This document shows positions 1 to 9,323 of a DNA stretch of 64,000 bases, piece after piece. The stretch spans positions 62,001 through 126,000 of the forward strand of contig DATKBT010000125.1 of assembly GCA_035546295.1 (NCBI GenBank), written 5' to 3'. The position numbers and the translations under genes were made by a program. Below the pieces are notes generated by a model. The model made no database searches and was not told where the DNA came from. It was given only the letters and a program-made list of their open reading frames with translations. The first letter of the stretch is position 1. Each line of letters starts with the position of its first letter. This DNA is from DATKBT01 sp035546295 (GTDB taxonomy: Bacteria > Acidobacteriota > Thermoanaerobaculia > Multivoradales > Multivoraceae).

Positions 1-570
1 GACTTCTTCGACCTCAAGGGAGTGATCGAGGGTCTGGGCGATGCGCTCCACGTCGAGCTCGGCTACGAGCCGGCGACGCATCCCAGCCTGCGTCCCGGCC
101 GCACCGCCGCCCTCCTCGCGGGGCCGGAGCGCTCAGCGGCCGGTCACCTCGGCGAGCTGCACCCCCAGGTGACCCGCAGCTACGAGCTGCGCGTCGACCG
201 GGAGCAGCCGGTGCTGGCGGCGACGATCGACCTGGAGGCGCTGCTGCCGCTGGTGCCCGACGGCTTCCCGGTCGCGGCGCCTCCCGCGTACCCGCCGGTG
301 CACGAGGACCTCGCGCTGGTGGTCGACCACGCCACCAGCGCCGGGGCGGTCCGCCGGGCGCTGCTCGACGCCGGCGCGCCGCTGGTCCGCGAGGTCACGC
401 TGTTCGACCTCTATGCCGGAGAGAAGCTGGGAGCCGGCCACAAGAGTCTCGCCTTCCACCTCACCTACCAGGCGCCCGACCGCACGCTGTCGGACCGGGA
501 CGTCGAGAAGCTGCGCTCCAGGATGCTGCGCCGGCTCGAGGCCGAGCACGGCGCCCGCTTGAGGGACTAG
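1..570 (+). CDS. pheT: Phenylalanine--tRNA ligase beta subunit, C-terminal part (5' end outside window)
   Basis: The frame is open from base 1 and ends at TAG 568-570, giving the last 189 residues of the beta chain of PheRS, the cytoplasmic alpha2beta2 enzyme that charges tRNA-Phe. Early residues (DFFDLKGVIEGL) match the end of the catalytic-like core. The final ~95 residues form the FDX-ACB anticodon-binding domain, recognisable from HEDLALVV, LFDLYAGEKL, KSLAFHLTYQ and RTLSDRDV. The family is near 800 residues, so about three quarters lies upstream of the window. The stop overlaps the convergent membrane-protein stop by a few bases. Identification is from family motifs and is secure. Confidence 0.93.
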   Translation, partial: DFFDLKGVIEGLGDALHVELGYEPATHPSLRPGRTAALLAGPERSAAGHLGELHPQVTRSYELRVDREQPVLAATIDLEALLPLVPDGFPVAAPPAYPPVHEDLALVVDHATSAGAVRRALLDAGAPLVREVTLFDLYAGEKLGAGHKSLAFHLTYQAPDRTLSDRDVEKLRSRMLRRLEAEHGARLRD

Positions 571-938
571 AACGGCTTGTAGATCGCCAGGTAGGTGGCG
601 ATCCCGCCGAGAACGGGGAGCCCCCACAGCAGGTGCTTGGCCAGGTGCGGCGCCCGATAGGGCACAGCGATCGCGCCCGCGAACAAGAGCCAGATCACCA
701 TCTTGGCCCACGCCCACCCAGGGATCATCGCGCCCTCGATGCCGATCCTGGCGAGGCCGCCGAAGCCGCCGACCAGGGCGAGCAGGAGACCGGTCCCGTG
801 GAGCGCCGCGATGAGCTTGCGCAGCGGGTTGGCGTCCTTGGGCTGCCCGCTGGCCGCGTGGCCCGCGTGAGCGCCCAGGGCGGCCAGGACGAGGAGGACT
901 GCGAGGACGTGAAGGACTTTGTAGAAGGCTAGCGGCAC
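567..938 (-). CDS. Small four-helix membrane protein of unknown function
   Basis: 123 residues starting at GTG 938, chosen because GGAG lies 6-7 nt upstream and because the first hydrophobic helix begins directly after it; the longer upstream frame is Arg/Ser-rich and looks non-coding. Four hydrophobic segments lie near residues 7-25, 43-65, 74-94 and 103-120. His10, His23, His27 and His47 sit in or near helices and could in principle bind a cofactor, but no haem or metal motif is convincing. I do not recognise the family. Its stop overlaps the end of pheT on the other strand, so it is probably a monocistronic gene. Confidence 0.7.
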   Translation of the reverse strand: MPLAFYKVLHVLAVLLVLAALGAHAGHAASGQPKDANPLRKLIAALHGTGLLLALVGGFGGLARIGIEGAMIPGWAWAKMVIWLLFAGAIAVPYRAPHLAKHLLWGLPVLGGIATYLAIYKPF

Positions 939-984
939 GAGAGTCTCCGTCTCCAGTGGGTCGCGGGGCTGGCAACCGGCGAGT

Positions 985-1728
985 CTAACGGTCCGGCCTC
1001 GTGGCGACGAACACCTCGTGCACGCCCGGCTCGACCTCGGAGTGCTCGAGCGGCACCGCCCGCGCCTCGAAGCCGACTCCTCCGAGCAGGCGCAGCCAAT
1101 CCTCGCGCGCGAAGAGCCCCTCGAGGTGGCGGTCAAGCTCGACGTGGACCGAGCCGTCGGGCTCGCGCAGCAGGTAGGCGTAGTCGGTGAGATAGGTGGT
1201 GTCGGCGGGATCGGGATCCCACGTCCACGAGAGATAGCGCAGCGCCCGTTCGGGGCCGTCGTGCCCGCCGTGCTCGGTGGCGGGACGGAAGGTCTCGCGC
1301 AGGTAGTCGGGGGCGAACAGCGCTCTCCCGCCTGGATCGAGGTGGATCCAGGCGGTCTCGATCGCGGCGCGCAGGTCGTCCTCGCTGGTCATGTAGGCGA
1401 CGGCGTCGTGGACGAACACGCAGTCGAACGTGCGGTCGAGCCGGACCGAGCGCATGTCGCCGACGACGTGCTCGCATTCCGGATTGAGCGTTCGACTCAC
1501 GTCGAGCATCCCGGGGGCGCGATCGACGAGGACCATCTCGAAGCGCCGCTTGAGGAAGGAGGCGTTGTTGCCGCCGCCGCTGCCGAGCTCGAGCATCGTC
1601 CTCATCCGTTCCGGGCGCTCCAAGCCGTCGAGCAGGTGGCGCTGATAGAACGCCGCCTCCTCCTCGTAGTCCTCGGGGGCGGAGAGCAGCGGCCACCAGG
1701 CCGCCAGCTCCTGGTAGAGCTTCGTCAC
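985..1728 (-). CDS. Class I SAM-dependent methyltransferase
   Basis: 247 residues from GTG 1728, which lies 4 nt after the stop of the upstream acyl-CoA ligase, so the two are probably co-translated. Motif I (LELGSGGGNN, about residues 46-55) and the acidic residue after strand 2 (MVLVDRAP) define the SAM-binding Rossmann fold; DCVFVHDAVAYM fits motif IV. It should act in the cytoplasm on a small molecule or protein, but the substrate cannot be read from sequence. Pairing with an adenylate-forming ligase suggests a modest acyl or aromatic acid modification role, which is inference only. Confidence 0.85.
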   Translation of the reverse strand: MTKLYQELAAWWPLLSAPEDYEEEAAFYQRHLLDGLERPERMRTMLELGSGGGNNASFLKRRFEMVLVDRAPGMLDVSRTLNPECEHVVGDMRSVRLDRTFDCVFVHDAVAYMTSEDDLRAAIETAWIHLDPGGRALFAPDYLRETFRPATEHGGHDGPERALRYLSWTWDPDPADTTYLTDYAYLLREPDGSVHVELDRHLEGLFAREDWLRLLGGVGFEARAVPLEHSEVEPGVHEVFVATRPDR

Positions 1729-1732
1729 GGGC

Positions 1733-3301
1733 TCAGATCGTCCGCTCCGCGCCGCTCCAGTAGGGGGCGCGCAGCTCCCGCTTGAGCACCTTGCCGGACC
1801 CGGTCTTGGGCAGCTCGTCCGCGAACGAGATCGAGCGCGGGATCTTGTAGCCCGCAAGGTGCGCGCGCGCGTGGGCGACCACCTGCTCCTCGGTGAGCTC
1901 CGCTGCGGGAACCGGGACGACCACCGCGTGAACGCTCTCCCCCCACTCGTCGCTGGGGATGCCGAACACCGCCGCCTCGTAGATCGACGGATGCTCCTCG
2001 AGCGTCGCTTCGATCTCGGCGGGATAGACGTTCATGCCGCCGCTGATGATCATGTCCTTCTTGCGGTCGCAGATGTAGTAGTAGCCGTCCTGGTCGAAGG
2101 TGGCGACGTCGCCGACGGTGTGGAACTCGCCGCGGCGGTCCTCCTCGTACTTGTCGCGCGCCTTGTGGTAGGTGTCGAAGACGCTCGCGCTCTTGACGAA
2201 GACCTCTCCCTGGACCCCGGGCTCGGTGACCTGGCGCCCCTGATCGTCGATCAGGACGACCTCGACGCCGGGCGCGGGCTTGCCGCAGGAGCCCGGGCGG
2301 GCGAGCTGGTCGGCCGGCGCGAGCACCATGTTGACGCCGAGCTCGGTCGAGCCGTAGACCTCCCACAACGACTCCGGCGGGAAGTCGGCGAGGTACATCC
2401 GCTTGAGCGCCATCGGCCAGGGCGCGGCATTGGCGATCATGATGCGCATCGAGCCGGTGTCGTAGCGGGCCTTGACCTCGGCGGGCAGCGAGCAGATGCG
2501 GCGGATCGGCGTCGGCGCCGAGAAGGTGCTGGTGACGCGGTGGCTCTGGACCAGGCGGAGCCAGTCTTCGGGATCGAAGTGCCGCTGCAGGACGACGGTG
2601 TTGCCCAGCAGGTACGAGATCGCCATGAAGCCGCCCGGTCCCGAGTGGTAGAGGGGCCCGGTCGTGAGGTAGACGTCGTCGCGCCGATAGCCGATGTGCT
2701 CGACCAGCCGGCGCCGCTGCTCGGGATCGCCGGTCGAGTCGCGCACCGACCCCTTGGGCTTGCCGGTCGTCCCCGAGGTGTAGATCATGGTCTTGGGCTG
2801 GAGGGTCACCGGCGGCGGCGTCTCGTCGCCGACCCCGCGCAGCCACGCTTCGTCGCTCACGGTCTCGGCCGGGAGCTTCCCGGCCGGCTCGCCGCCGTAG
2901 ACCACGATCCGCCGCACCCGGGCGAGCGCGTCGCCGATCCCCGCGAACAGCGGTGCGTTCTCGGCGTCGACCCAGATCAGGGCCGCGTCGGAGTCGTCGA
3001 CCACGTAGGCCGTCTCCTCGGCGGTCAGCCGGTAGTTGAGGGGCACGGCGGTCAGCCCCGCCTTGCGCGCCGCGTGGATCATGACGACCGCGCCCGGTGA
3101 GTTGCAGCCGCACCACAGGACGCGCTCCCCCTGCCCCAGCCCCTCGGCGAGGAGAGCGTTCGCCAGCCGGCAGGAGCGGCGCTCGAGCTCGGCGTAGGTG
3201 AGCACCGTGCGAGCGCCGTCTGGCCGGTCGTCGATCAGGGCCACCTTGTCGGGCTGCCCCTGGGCCAGGAGCGTCAGGTAGTCGGGTAGGGGCTCGCTCA
3301 T
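1733..3301 (-). CDS. AMP-dependent acyl-CoA synthetase/ligase
   Basis: 522 residues of the ANL superfamily. The P-loop-like A3 motif YTSGTTGKPKG is at about 174-184, the A5 motif EVYGSTE at about 314-320, the hinge region with DRKKDMIISGG before residue 430, and the C-terminal catalytic lysine in PKTGSGK at about 498-504. These residues support adenylation of a carboxylate with ATP followed by thioesterification to CoA. Length fits fatty-acid or aryl-acid CoA ligases. No signal peptide is present, so it is cytoplasmic. It is first in a two-gene operon with the methyltransferase. The substrate is not predictable; FadD-like or feruloyl/cyclohexanecarboxylate-type ligases are possible. Confidence 0.92.
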   Translation of the reverse strand: MSEPLPDYLTLLAQGQPDKVALIDDRPDGARTVLTYAELERRSCRLANALLAEGLGQGERVLWCGCNSPGAVVMIHAARKAGLTAVPLNYRLTAEETAYVVDDSDAALIWVDAENAPLFAGIGDALARVRRIVVYGGEPAGKLPAETVSDEAWLRGVGDETPPPVTLQPKTMIYTSGTTGKPKGSVRDSTGDPEQRRRLVEHIGYRRDDVYLTTGPLYHSGPGGFMAISYLLGNTVVLQRHFDPEDWLRLVQSHRVTSTFSAPTPIRRICSLPAEVKARYDTGSMRIMIANAAPWPMALKRMYLADFPPESLWEVYGSTELGVNMVLAPADQLARPGSCGKPAPGVEVVLIDDQGRQVTEPGVQGEVFVKSASVFDTYHKARDKYEEDRRGEFHTVGDVATFDQDGYYYICDRKKDMIISGGMNVYPAEIEATLEEHPSIYEAAVFGIPSDEWGESVHAVVVPVPAAELTEEQVVAHARAHLAGYKIPRSISFADELPKTGSGKVLKRELRAPYWSGAERTI

Positions 3302-3466
3302 CGTGTGGACTCTCCGTCGGGAACGCGCCGGATCGTACCTCGGCCCGCGGAGTCGCGGCTCGGGGAAGGTCCTGCGGAGGATGGGGCATAAACCCCGGCG
3401 GCGACCTGTTAGCCTGTTCCAGCACAGGTTCCGCGCGCTCTAGAAGCCTGTCTGTGCCTCCTCCCC

Positions 3467-3492
3467 AGCAAGCGGCCATAGCAAGCGGCCAT
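3467..3492. repeat. 13-bp perfect tandem duplication upstream of the VWFA gene
   Basis: AGCAAGCGGCCAT occurs twice back to back (3467-3479 and 3480-3492), ending 19 bp before the ATG at 3512. It lies in the probable 5' untranslated region, just upstream of the GGAG ribosome-binding site at about 3500. It may be a simple replication-slippage duplication. A TAGCCT at 3410-3415 could be a -10 element for the same gene. Confidence 0.8.
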
Positions 3493-3511
3493 CCGCCATC
3501 GGAGATCAGCC

Positions 3512-5137
3512 ATGAAGCGAAGCCACCTCCTCGCCGTCCTCTCCGCGATCCTGCTCATCGCAGCGCTCGTCGCTCCGGTCTGGGGCGCGCCCTCCGACTC
3601 GAGCCTCCCGGGCGCCCATCAGCAGGAGCAGGAGAAGGAGCAGGAGAAGGAGAAGGAGAAGAAGAAGGACAAGAAGCAGCGCGGCAAGGTGGTGAAGGCG
3701 ACCGTGGTCCCCTCGGAGCCCGAAACCGAGGAGAAGACAGACGAGGAGACCACAGAAGAGACAAGCGCCGAGGAAGCGACTTCCGAAGACGAAGACGAGG
3801 CGGCGGTCGCCGAGACCGAGTCGAAGGCCGAGCGCCGCGAGGCCCAGAAGGCCGACAAGGCCGACAAGAAGGCCGAGAAGGACGCCGCCCGTGCCGAGCG
3901 GGAGCGCGAGCGGGAGGCCGAGCGCGAGGCCGCCGCCGACCGTGCCGCCGCCGAGCGCGAGCGCAAGGAGCGCGAGGCCGCAGAGCGAGCCGCCGACCGG
4001 CAGGCCGAGGGGGAGAGCCCCGTCGTCAGCGCGATTCCCGAGCCGGCGACCCCCAGCCCGCGGGCCACCGAGGTCGCGCCGCGTCCCGCGGATCCGCCGC
4101 GAGCAGAGCCCCCCGCTCAGCAGCAGCCCCGCGACACCTTCCAGGAGCGCATCCAGGTCCGCGAGGTGCTGCTCGACGTGCTGGTCACCGACCGGCGCGG
4201 CAACCCGGTCGTCGGCCTCGGCCCCGAGGACTTCATCGTCACCGAGGACGGCGAGCAGCGCGAGATCACCGGCGTGACCTACTACGGCGGTGTCGGCGAG
4301 CTGAGCGGCTCGGGAGTCGAAGGGGAGAGCCGCAGCGACCGCTACTTCATCGTCTTCTTCCACGACCAGAAGCAGGCGGCGCCGTTCCTGACCGCCGCGC
4401 AGATGGAGACCGGACGCTGGGCCAAGAGGTGGATCGACCAGCTCCTGCCCAACGACCAGGTCGCCGTGATGGGCTACGACGTGCGGCTCAAGCTCTACCA
4501 GGACTTCACCCGCGACAAGGCCGCGATCGTGCAGGCGATCGAGGATGCCTCGCTGGGCAAGAAGGAGCCCGACCGCTGGAAGACCGTCTCCGATCCCGAG
4601 CTCGACCCGGACAGCCCGTCGCTCGCCGTCAACCTGCCGACCGGCAAGACCCTCGCGCGTCAGAGCCGCAAGCTCCAGCAGGCGCTCGAGCTGGTCGGCG
4701 AGGCCGCCGAGGGAATCGTGGGCCGCAAGAACCTGCTGCTGTTCTCGGTCGGCTTCGGCGACATCGACGACTTCGGCCTGTACACGCCCGATCCGCGCTA
4801 CTACCCGCAGATGAAGCAGGCGCTCAACAACGGCAACGTCGCGGTGTACGCGATCGACACCGTCGGCAGCCGGCGCGGCAACCCCGGGGCCCGCGACATC
4901 AACGACTCGCTCTCGGCGATCGCCAACGACACCGACGGCCACTACTACTCGACGTTCATCAACGCGCTCACTCCGCTCGAGCAGGTCGCCGAGGACAACA
5001 TCGGCTACTACCTGCTGAGCTATCGGGCCGAGTACGAGACCGGGACCTCGGGCTACCGCGAGGTCGAGGTCGACACCCAGGACTCGAGCTTCCGCGTGCG
5101 CGCCCGCAAGGGCTACAAGTACGGCGCCGATTCCTGA
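3512..5137 (+). CDS. Secreted VWFA-related protein with long charged repeat region
   Basis: 541 residues. A signal peptide spans about residues 1-26 (MKRSHLL, then a hydrophobic core ending VWGA). Residues ~38-165 are low-complexity Lys/Glu then Glu/Arg/Ala, probably an extended charged helix. From about 212 the acidobacterial VWFA-related pattern begins: VLLDVLVTDRRGNPVVGL, DFIVTEDGEQ, then the alpha/beta domain from about 277 (FIVFFHDQ). The canonical DxSxS metal site is not seen, so metal-dependent adhesion is doubtful. The late block ALNNGNVAVYAID and YYLLSYRAE is typical of the family. GGAG lies 8 nt before ATG. Function is unknown; a cell-surface or periplasmic role is inferred. Confidence 0.85.
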   Translation: MKRSHLLAVLSAILLIAALVAPVWGAPSDSSLPGAHQQEQEKEQEKEKEKKKDKKQRGKVVKATVVPSEPETEEKTDEETTEETSAEEATSEDEDEAAVAETESKAERREAQKADKADKKAEKDAARAEREREREAEREAAADRAAAERERKEREAAERAADRQAEGESPVVSAIPEPATPSPRATEVAPRPADPPRAEPPAQQQPRDTFQERIQVREVLLDVLVTDRRGNPVVGLGPEDFIVTEDGEQREITGVTYYGGVGELSGSGVEGESRSDRYFIVFFHDQKQAAPFLTAAQMETGRWAKRWIDQLLPNDQVAVMGYDVRLKLYQDFTRDKAAIVQAIEDASLGKKEPDRWKTVSDPELDPDSPSLAVNLPTGKTLARQSRKLQQALELVGEAAEGIVGRKNLLLFSVGFGDIDDFGLYTPDPRYYPQMKQALNNGNVAVYAIDTVGSRRGNPGARDINDSLSAIANDTDGHYYSTFINALTPLEQVAEDNIGYYLLSYRAEYETGTSGYREVEVDTQDSSFRVRARKGYKYGADS

Positions 5138-5973
5138 TCGCCGAGCCCGAACGGAAAGCCGGGGTCCAGGTCGAGCAGCTCGCGCTCGGGCTCGGCCATC
5201 GACCGCCGCGCGGTGCAGCGCCAGCGGTCGGTGGTTCGCAGCCCCTGCACGCTGTTGCCGGAGCGGATCACGGGACCGTGCTGCCAGAGGTAGATGCCGG
5301 TCGCCTGCAGCACGTGCGAAACCTCGTGCGGATCGAGACCCCGGAACCGGCACTGTAGGTCGAGGAGGCCGAGGGCGCCGAGCCCGAGCGTGTCCATGAG
5401 ATGGGCGTCGCCCTCGGGGTCGGGGATCCGAAACAGCCGCACGTTGAGTGCCCCCGGCGCCGGGCTCTCGAAGCCGTCGGCGCGCATGGTCTTAAGGAAG
5501 TCGTCGGGCGCGATCAACTGCTGGCTGGGCCACCAGGCGAGCGCGCGGCAGGGCAGGCTCTGGACTGCCCCAGCGAGGACCTGCTGGAACAGCCCGATCC
5601 GGCGCCGGTGGTCGAGCGTGACGAAGAGGTGATCGGCGAGCCGCCGCGCGTGGGTGCACCGGCTCGCTGTCGCCTCGGCCTCGCGCCACCACCAGGACTG
5701 CTCGAGGAGCGAAGCGAGCGCATCGGCCTCGATCGGCGCCGGCTCACCCAGCGTCCACTCCGGGGGCGCTCCGCGTTCGAACGCCTGGCGATGGTGCAGC
5801 GTCGAGAACGTCTCGCTCTCGACGACCTCGAACGCCGAATCGGCGAAACGGCCCGCCAGTCCCGCCAGTTCCGCGACGCCGCCGGTGTCCCCATCGAACA
5901 GCAGGTCGACGGCGTAGTGGTCGAGCAGACCGGTCGGGTTGACCGAGCGGGTCTCGGCGGGGCTCTCGGACAC
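5113..5973 (-). CDS. DUF4261-like protein of unknown function
   Basis: 286 residues from GTG 5973. The C-terminal half (ALAWWPSQQLIAPDDFL, NVRLFRIP, MDTLGLGALGLLDLQCRF) resembles DUF4261 proteins in which a Trp-rich segment precedes a short domain containing T-x-Gly-Leu. There is no signal peptide or clear membrane helix. The 3' end overlaps the convergent VWFA gene by 25 bp, and the 5' end is only 38 bp from the divergent addB-like gene, so the two may share a control region. I assign the family from overall pattern, not from catalytic residues; function is not known. Confidence 0.6.
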   Translation of the reverse strand: MSESPAETRSVNPTGLLDHYAVDLLFDGDTGGVAELAGLAGRFADSAFEVVESETFSTLHHRQAFERGAPPEWTLGEPAPIEADALASLLEQSWWWREAEATASRCTHARRLADHLFVTLDHRRRIGLFQQVLAGAVQSLPCRALAWWPSQQLIAPDDFLKTMRADGFESPAPGALNVRLFRIPDPEGDAHLMDTLGLGALGLLDLQCRFRGLDPHEVSHVLQATGIYLWQHGPVIRSGNSVQGLRTTDRWRCTARRSMAEPERELLDLDPGFPFGLGDQESAPYL

Positions 5974-6011
5974 CGGCGGAGTCTACGCCCCTGGAGTACA
6001 CTGAAAACCGC

Positions 6012-9000
6012 TTGAGCTCGCCCGGCCACCGCCTCGTCCTCTCCGCAGCGGCGGAGACCCGACACCGTGTCGCTCGGGAGTGGCTCGCCGGTCTCGAGGG
6101 CGGGGGCGGCGGCCTGCTGCTGGCGCCCAGCCGCGGCGCCGCCGACGACTTCTTCCACCGTGGCCTTTCCTCCGGAGTCCTCGCCGGCCTCTTCGGCGTC
6201 GAGCGCCTCACCCTCGATCTGCTCGCCTGGCGCCTGACGGCGCCGACCTTCGCGGCCGAGGAACGGGCGCCGATCTCGCTCCTCGGCTCGGAGGCGCTCG
6301 CCGCCCTGGTCATCGCCGAGTGTCGGCGCGAGGGCGAGCTGGTCAGCTTGGCGGCCGCCGCCGAAACTCCGAACTTCCCGCGGGCGCTGCGCCGCACGAT
6401 CACCGACCTCCGCCTCGCTGACGTGGCGGCGAACTCGATCGCCGGCCTGCCGGAGCCGGGCAGCGACGTCGCCTCCCTGCTCGCGCGGTACGGGGGCGAG
6501 CTCGAGGCGCGCGGCCTCGCGGATCGAGCCGACCGCCTGCGCCAGGCCGCGATCGAGCTCGAGCGCGGAGCGGTTGCGCCCGGGCGCGACCTGCCGGGCC
6601 TGTGGCTCGACGTGACGGCCTCCGGGACGCTCGAGGCGTCGCTGCTGCGCGCTCTCGCACGAGCTTCCGGCCCGGTGCTCTGGACCCTGCCGCGGGGCGA
6701 CACCCGGGCCGCCGAGCTGGCGCAGGAGATCCTGGGCGTCGAGCCCCGAGCTCTCGACGAGGCGGCGCCCGCGAACCGGCTCGAGCGGGTCCAGCATCGG
6801 GTGTTCATCGACGGGGCGGAGGAGCCGCTCGCCGGCGAGGACCCCGGCTCGGTCGAGCTGCTGTTCTTCTCGGCGGCGGGGGAGGGGATGGAGTGCGTCG
6901 AGATCGCGCGACGGATCCGGGATCTGGCCGCCGCCGGCGTGCGCTACGACCAGATGGCGATCGCGCTGCGCCAGCCGACCGCCTACCTGCCCCTGGTCGA
7001 GGACGCGCTGCGGCGAGCCGGGATCGAGGGGCACTTCGCGCGAGGCAGCGCGCGGCCGCACCCCGCAGGGCGCGCCTTCCTCTCGCTGATCGCGTGCGCG
7101 CTCGAGGACCTGTCGGCGAGCCGGTTCGCCGAGTACCTGTCCCTGGGCGAGGTGCCCGAGCTCGAGGAGGACGCCACCCCGCGCCCGCGTGAGGTGCCGT
7201 TCGTCGAGCCCGACGATGATCAGCTGATGCTCTTTGCGGACCCCGCGGAGGCGGTGGAAGCGGAGGCCCCGGCGGGAGTGCTGCCGACTCCCATGCACTG
7301 GGAACGGCTGCTGGTCGATGCGGCGGTGGTCGGCGGCGCGGACCGCTGGCGGCGGCGGCTCGCCGGGCTCGAGGCCGAGCTGGAGCGGCGGGTGCGCGAG
7401 GTCGGCGACGAGGAGCCCTCACGGCGGGCCGCGATCGAGCGCGACCTCGAGCGTCTGCGCCGCCTGCGCCGCTTCGCGTTGCCCGTGATCGAAGCTCTCG
7501 CCGTTCTGCCGCAGTCGGCGACCTGGGGCCGGTGGCTCGAGAGCCTCGAGGAGCTCGCCACCCTGGTGCTGCGCCGGCCCGGCTCGGTGCTCGCCTTGCT
7601 CGCCGAGCTGAGGCCGATGGCCGAGGTCGGCCCGGTCGCGCTGGCCCAGGTCCACCAGGTGCTCTCGGAGCGCCTCGGCTTCCTCCAAGAGTCGCCGGGG
7701 GAGCGGCGCTACGGCAAGGTGTTCGTGGCGACGATTCCCGAGATCTCTGGGCGCAGCTTCGACGTGGTGTTCGTGCCGGGGCTGGCCGAAGGCATCTTTC
7801 CGCGGCCCGCCAGCGAGGACCCCCTGCTCCTCGACGAGTACCGGCGGGCGCTCGGGTCCGGGCTCACCGACCGCGACGAGCGCGGGCGTCTCGAGCGCAT
7901 GCTGCTGCGCACCGCGGTGGGCGCCGCGCACTCGAAGCTGGTGATCTCCTATCCCCGCGTCGACGTCGCGCACGGCCGCTCGCGGGTGCCCTCGTTCTAC
8001 GCGCTCGACGTGCTGCGCGCGGCCGAGGGCCGCGTTCCTGCGCTCCTCGATCTGCAGAGCCGCGCCGCCAGGGCCAGCGCATCGCGCATGGGCTGGCCCG
8101 CTCCGGATCGACCCCAGGAGGCGATCGACGACGCCGAGTACGACCTCGCCCTGCTGCGCCCGCTGCTCAGGCCCGGCGCCGGCGAGGTGCGCGGCAAGGG
8201 GCGCTTCCTGCTCAAGACCAACCGCCACCTGGCGCGCACGCTGAGCGCGCGCGGACGGCGGTGGCGACGGCGATGGACGTACGCCGACGGGCTGGTGCTC
8301 GCCGACGGGCGTCGCTACGAAAGGGACGAGGCGGCGTTCCGCGACACCGCCGCGGTCCTGCGTGAGGAGGCGCTCGGCGCCCGCAGCTACTCGCCGACCG
8401 CGCTCCAAAACTACGCGATCTGCCCCTATCGCTTCCTGCTCCAGGCGGTCCACCGGCTGCGGCCGCGGCTCGACGTCGCCGGCTTCGAGCAGCTCGATCC
8501 GCTGACCCGCGGCAGCATCTTTCACCAGATCCAGTACGAGCTGCTGACCGAGCTGCGCTCCGAGGCCGCCGGCTCGCTGCTGCCGGTCACGCCCGACAAC
8601 CTCCCGGAGGTGCTCGACCGCGCCGACCGGGTGTTCGAGCGGATCGCGGCCGAGGTCACCGAAGAGCTGGCGCCCGCGATCCCGCGGGTGTGGGCCAGCG
8701 AGCTCGACTCGCTGCGCAACGACCTTCGCGGATGGCTGCGGCGCGTCGCCGAGGAGGGAGCGGGCTGGCGCCCGATCCACTTCGAGCTCGGCTTCGGCCT
8801 TCCGGTCGGGCCCGATCGCGACCCGGCGAGCACCGAGGCGCCGGTGACCGTGCTCGATCGCGTCGACGTCCGCGGCTCGATCGACCTGGTCGAGCTCGAC
8901 GCTACGGGCGAGCGCCTGCGCGTCGTCGACCACAAGACCGGACGCGCGCGCGACGATCGCGACCTCGTGGTCGGCGGCGGGGAGGTCCTGCAGCCGTTGC

Positions 9001-9323
9001 TCTACGCCCTGGCCGCCGAGCAGCTCCTCGGCGAGGAGGGGCGCCTGCGGGTGTCCTCGGGCCGGCTCTTCTACTGCACGCTGCGCGGCGGCTACCGCAT
9101 CCTCGAGGTCGCCCTCGACCTGCGCGGGCGCAATGCGATCCGCGAAGTGCTCCAACGCGTCGAGGACGCGATCACCGAGGGGTTCTTCCCGGCCGCGCCG
9201 CGCGAGGGGGCATGCCAGTGGTGCGACTACCGGCCGGTCTGCGGCCCCCACGAGGAGCGTCGCGTCGCGCGCAAGGACCGAGCCGCGCTCGAGCCGCTCG
9301 AAGAGCTGCGGAGGATGCGGTGA
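6012..9323 (+). CDS. addB: AddB-like exonuclease subunit with Fe-S PD-(D/E)XK nuclease
   Basis: 1103 residues from TTG 6012, the only plausible start near the conserved N-terminus. The N-terminal two thirds is an inactivated helicase-like region (LLLAPSRGAADDFF without a Walker A lysine motif). The C-terminus holds the RecB-type nuclease: GSIDLVEL, then D973 and K975 in VVDHKTG. Cys804 (AICPYRF) with Cys1068, Cys1071 and Cys1077 (CQWCDYRPVC) forms the expected 4Fe-4S cluster. With the next gene it should form the AddAB complex that resects DNA double-strand ends for RecA. It overlaps the next gene by 4 bp (GTGA), indicating translational coupling. Confidence 0.88.
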   Translation: MSSPGHRLVLSAAAETRHRVAREWLAGLEGGGGGLLLAPSRGAADDFFHRGLSSGVLAGLFGVERLTLDLLAWRLTAPTFAAEERAPISLLGSEALAALVIAECRREGELVSLAAAAETPNFPRALRRTITDLRLADVAANSIAGLPEPGSDVASLLARYGGELEARGLADRADRLRQAAIELERGAVAPGRDLPGLWLDVTASGTLEASLLRALARASGPVLWTLPRGDTRAAELAQEILGVEPRALDEAAPANRLERVQHRVFIDGAEEPLAGEDPGSVELLFFSAAGEGMECVEIARRIRDLAAAGVRYDQMAIALRQPTAYLPLVEDALRRAGIEGHFARGSARPHPAGRAFLSLIACALEDLSASRFAEYLSLGEVPELEEDATPRPREVPFVEPDDDQLMLFADPAEAVEAEAPAGVLPTPMHWERLLVDAAVVGGADRWRRRLAGLEAELERRVREVGDEEPSRRAAIERDLERLRRLRRFALPVIEALAVLPQSATWGRWLESLEELATLVLRRPGSVLALLAELRPMAEVGPVALAQVHQVLSERLGFLQESPGERRYGKVFVATIPEISGRSFDVVFVPGLAEGIFPRPASEDPLLLDEYRRALGSGLTDRDERGRLERMLLRTAVGAAHSKLVISYPRVDVAHGRSRVPSFYALDVLRAAEGRVPALLDLQSRAARASASRMGWPAPDRPQEAIDDAEYDLALLRPLLRPGAGEVRGKGRFLLKTNRHLARTLSARGRRWRRRWTYADGLVLADGRRYERDEAAFRDTAAVLREEALGARSYSPTALQNYAICPYRFLLQAVHRLRPRLDVAGFEQLDPLTRGSIFHQIQYELLTELRSEAAGSLLPVTPDNLPEVLDRADRVFERIAAEVTEELAPAIPRVWASELDSLRNDLRGWLRRVAEEGAGWRPIHFELGFGLPVGPDRDPASTEAPVTVLDRVDVRGSIDLVELDATGERLRVVDHKTGRARDDRDLVVGGGEVLQPLLYALAAEQLLGEEGRLRVSSGRLFYCTLRGGYRILEVALDLRGRNAIREVLQRVEDAITEGFFPAAPREGACQWCDYRPVCGPHEERRVARKDRAALEPLEELRRMR

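Noticed and set aside
133..975. 280-codon Arg/Pro-rich minus-strand frame over pheT and the membrane gene
   Set aside because: Arg/Pro-rich shadow of two supported genes on other frames.
3506..5353. Long Leu/Val-rich open frame antisense to the first VWFA gene
   Set aside because: It is the complement of Lys/Glu-rich repeats (CTCCTT runs give poly-Leu); no domain, and the sense gene has clear family motifs.
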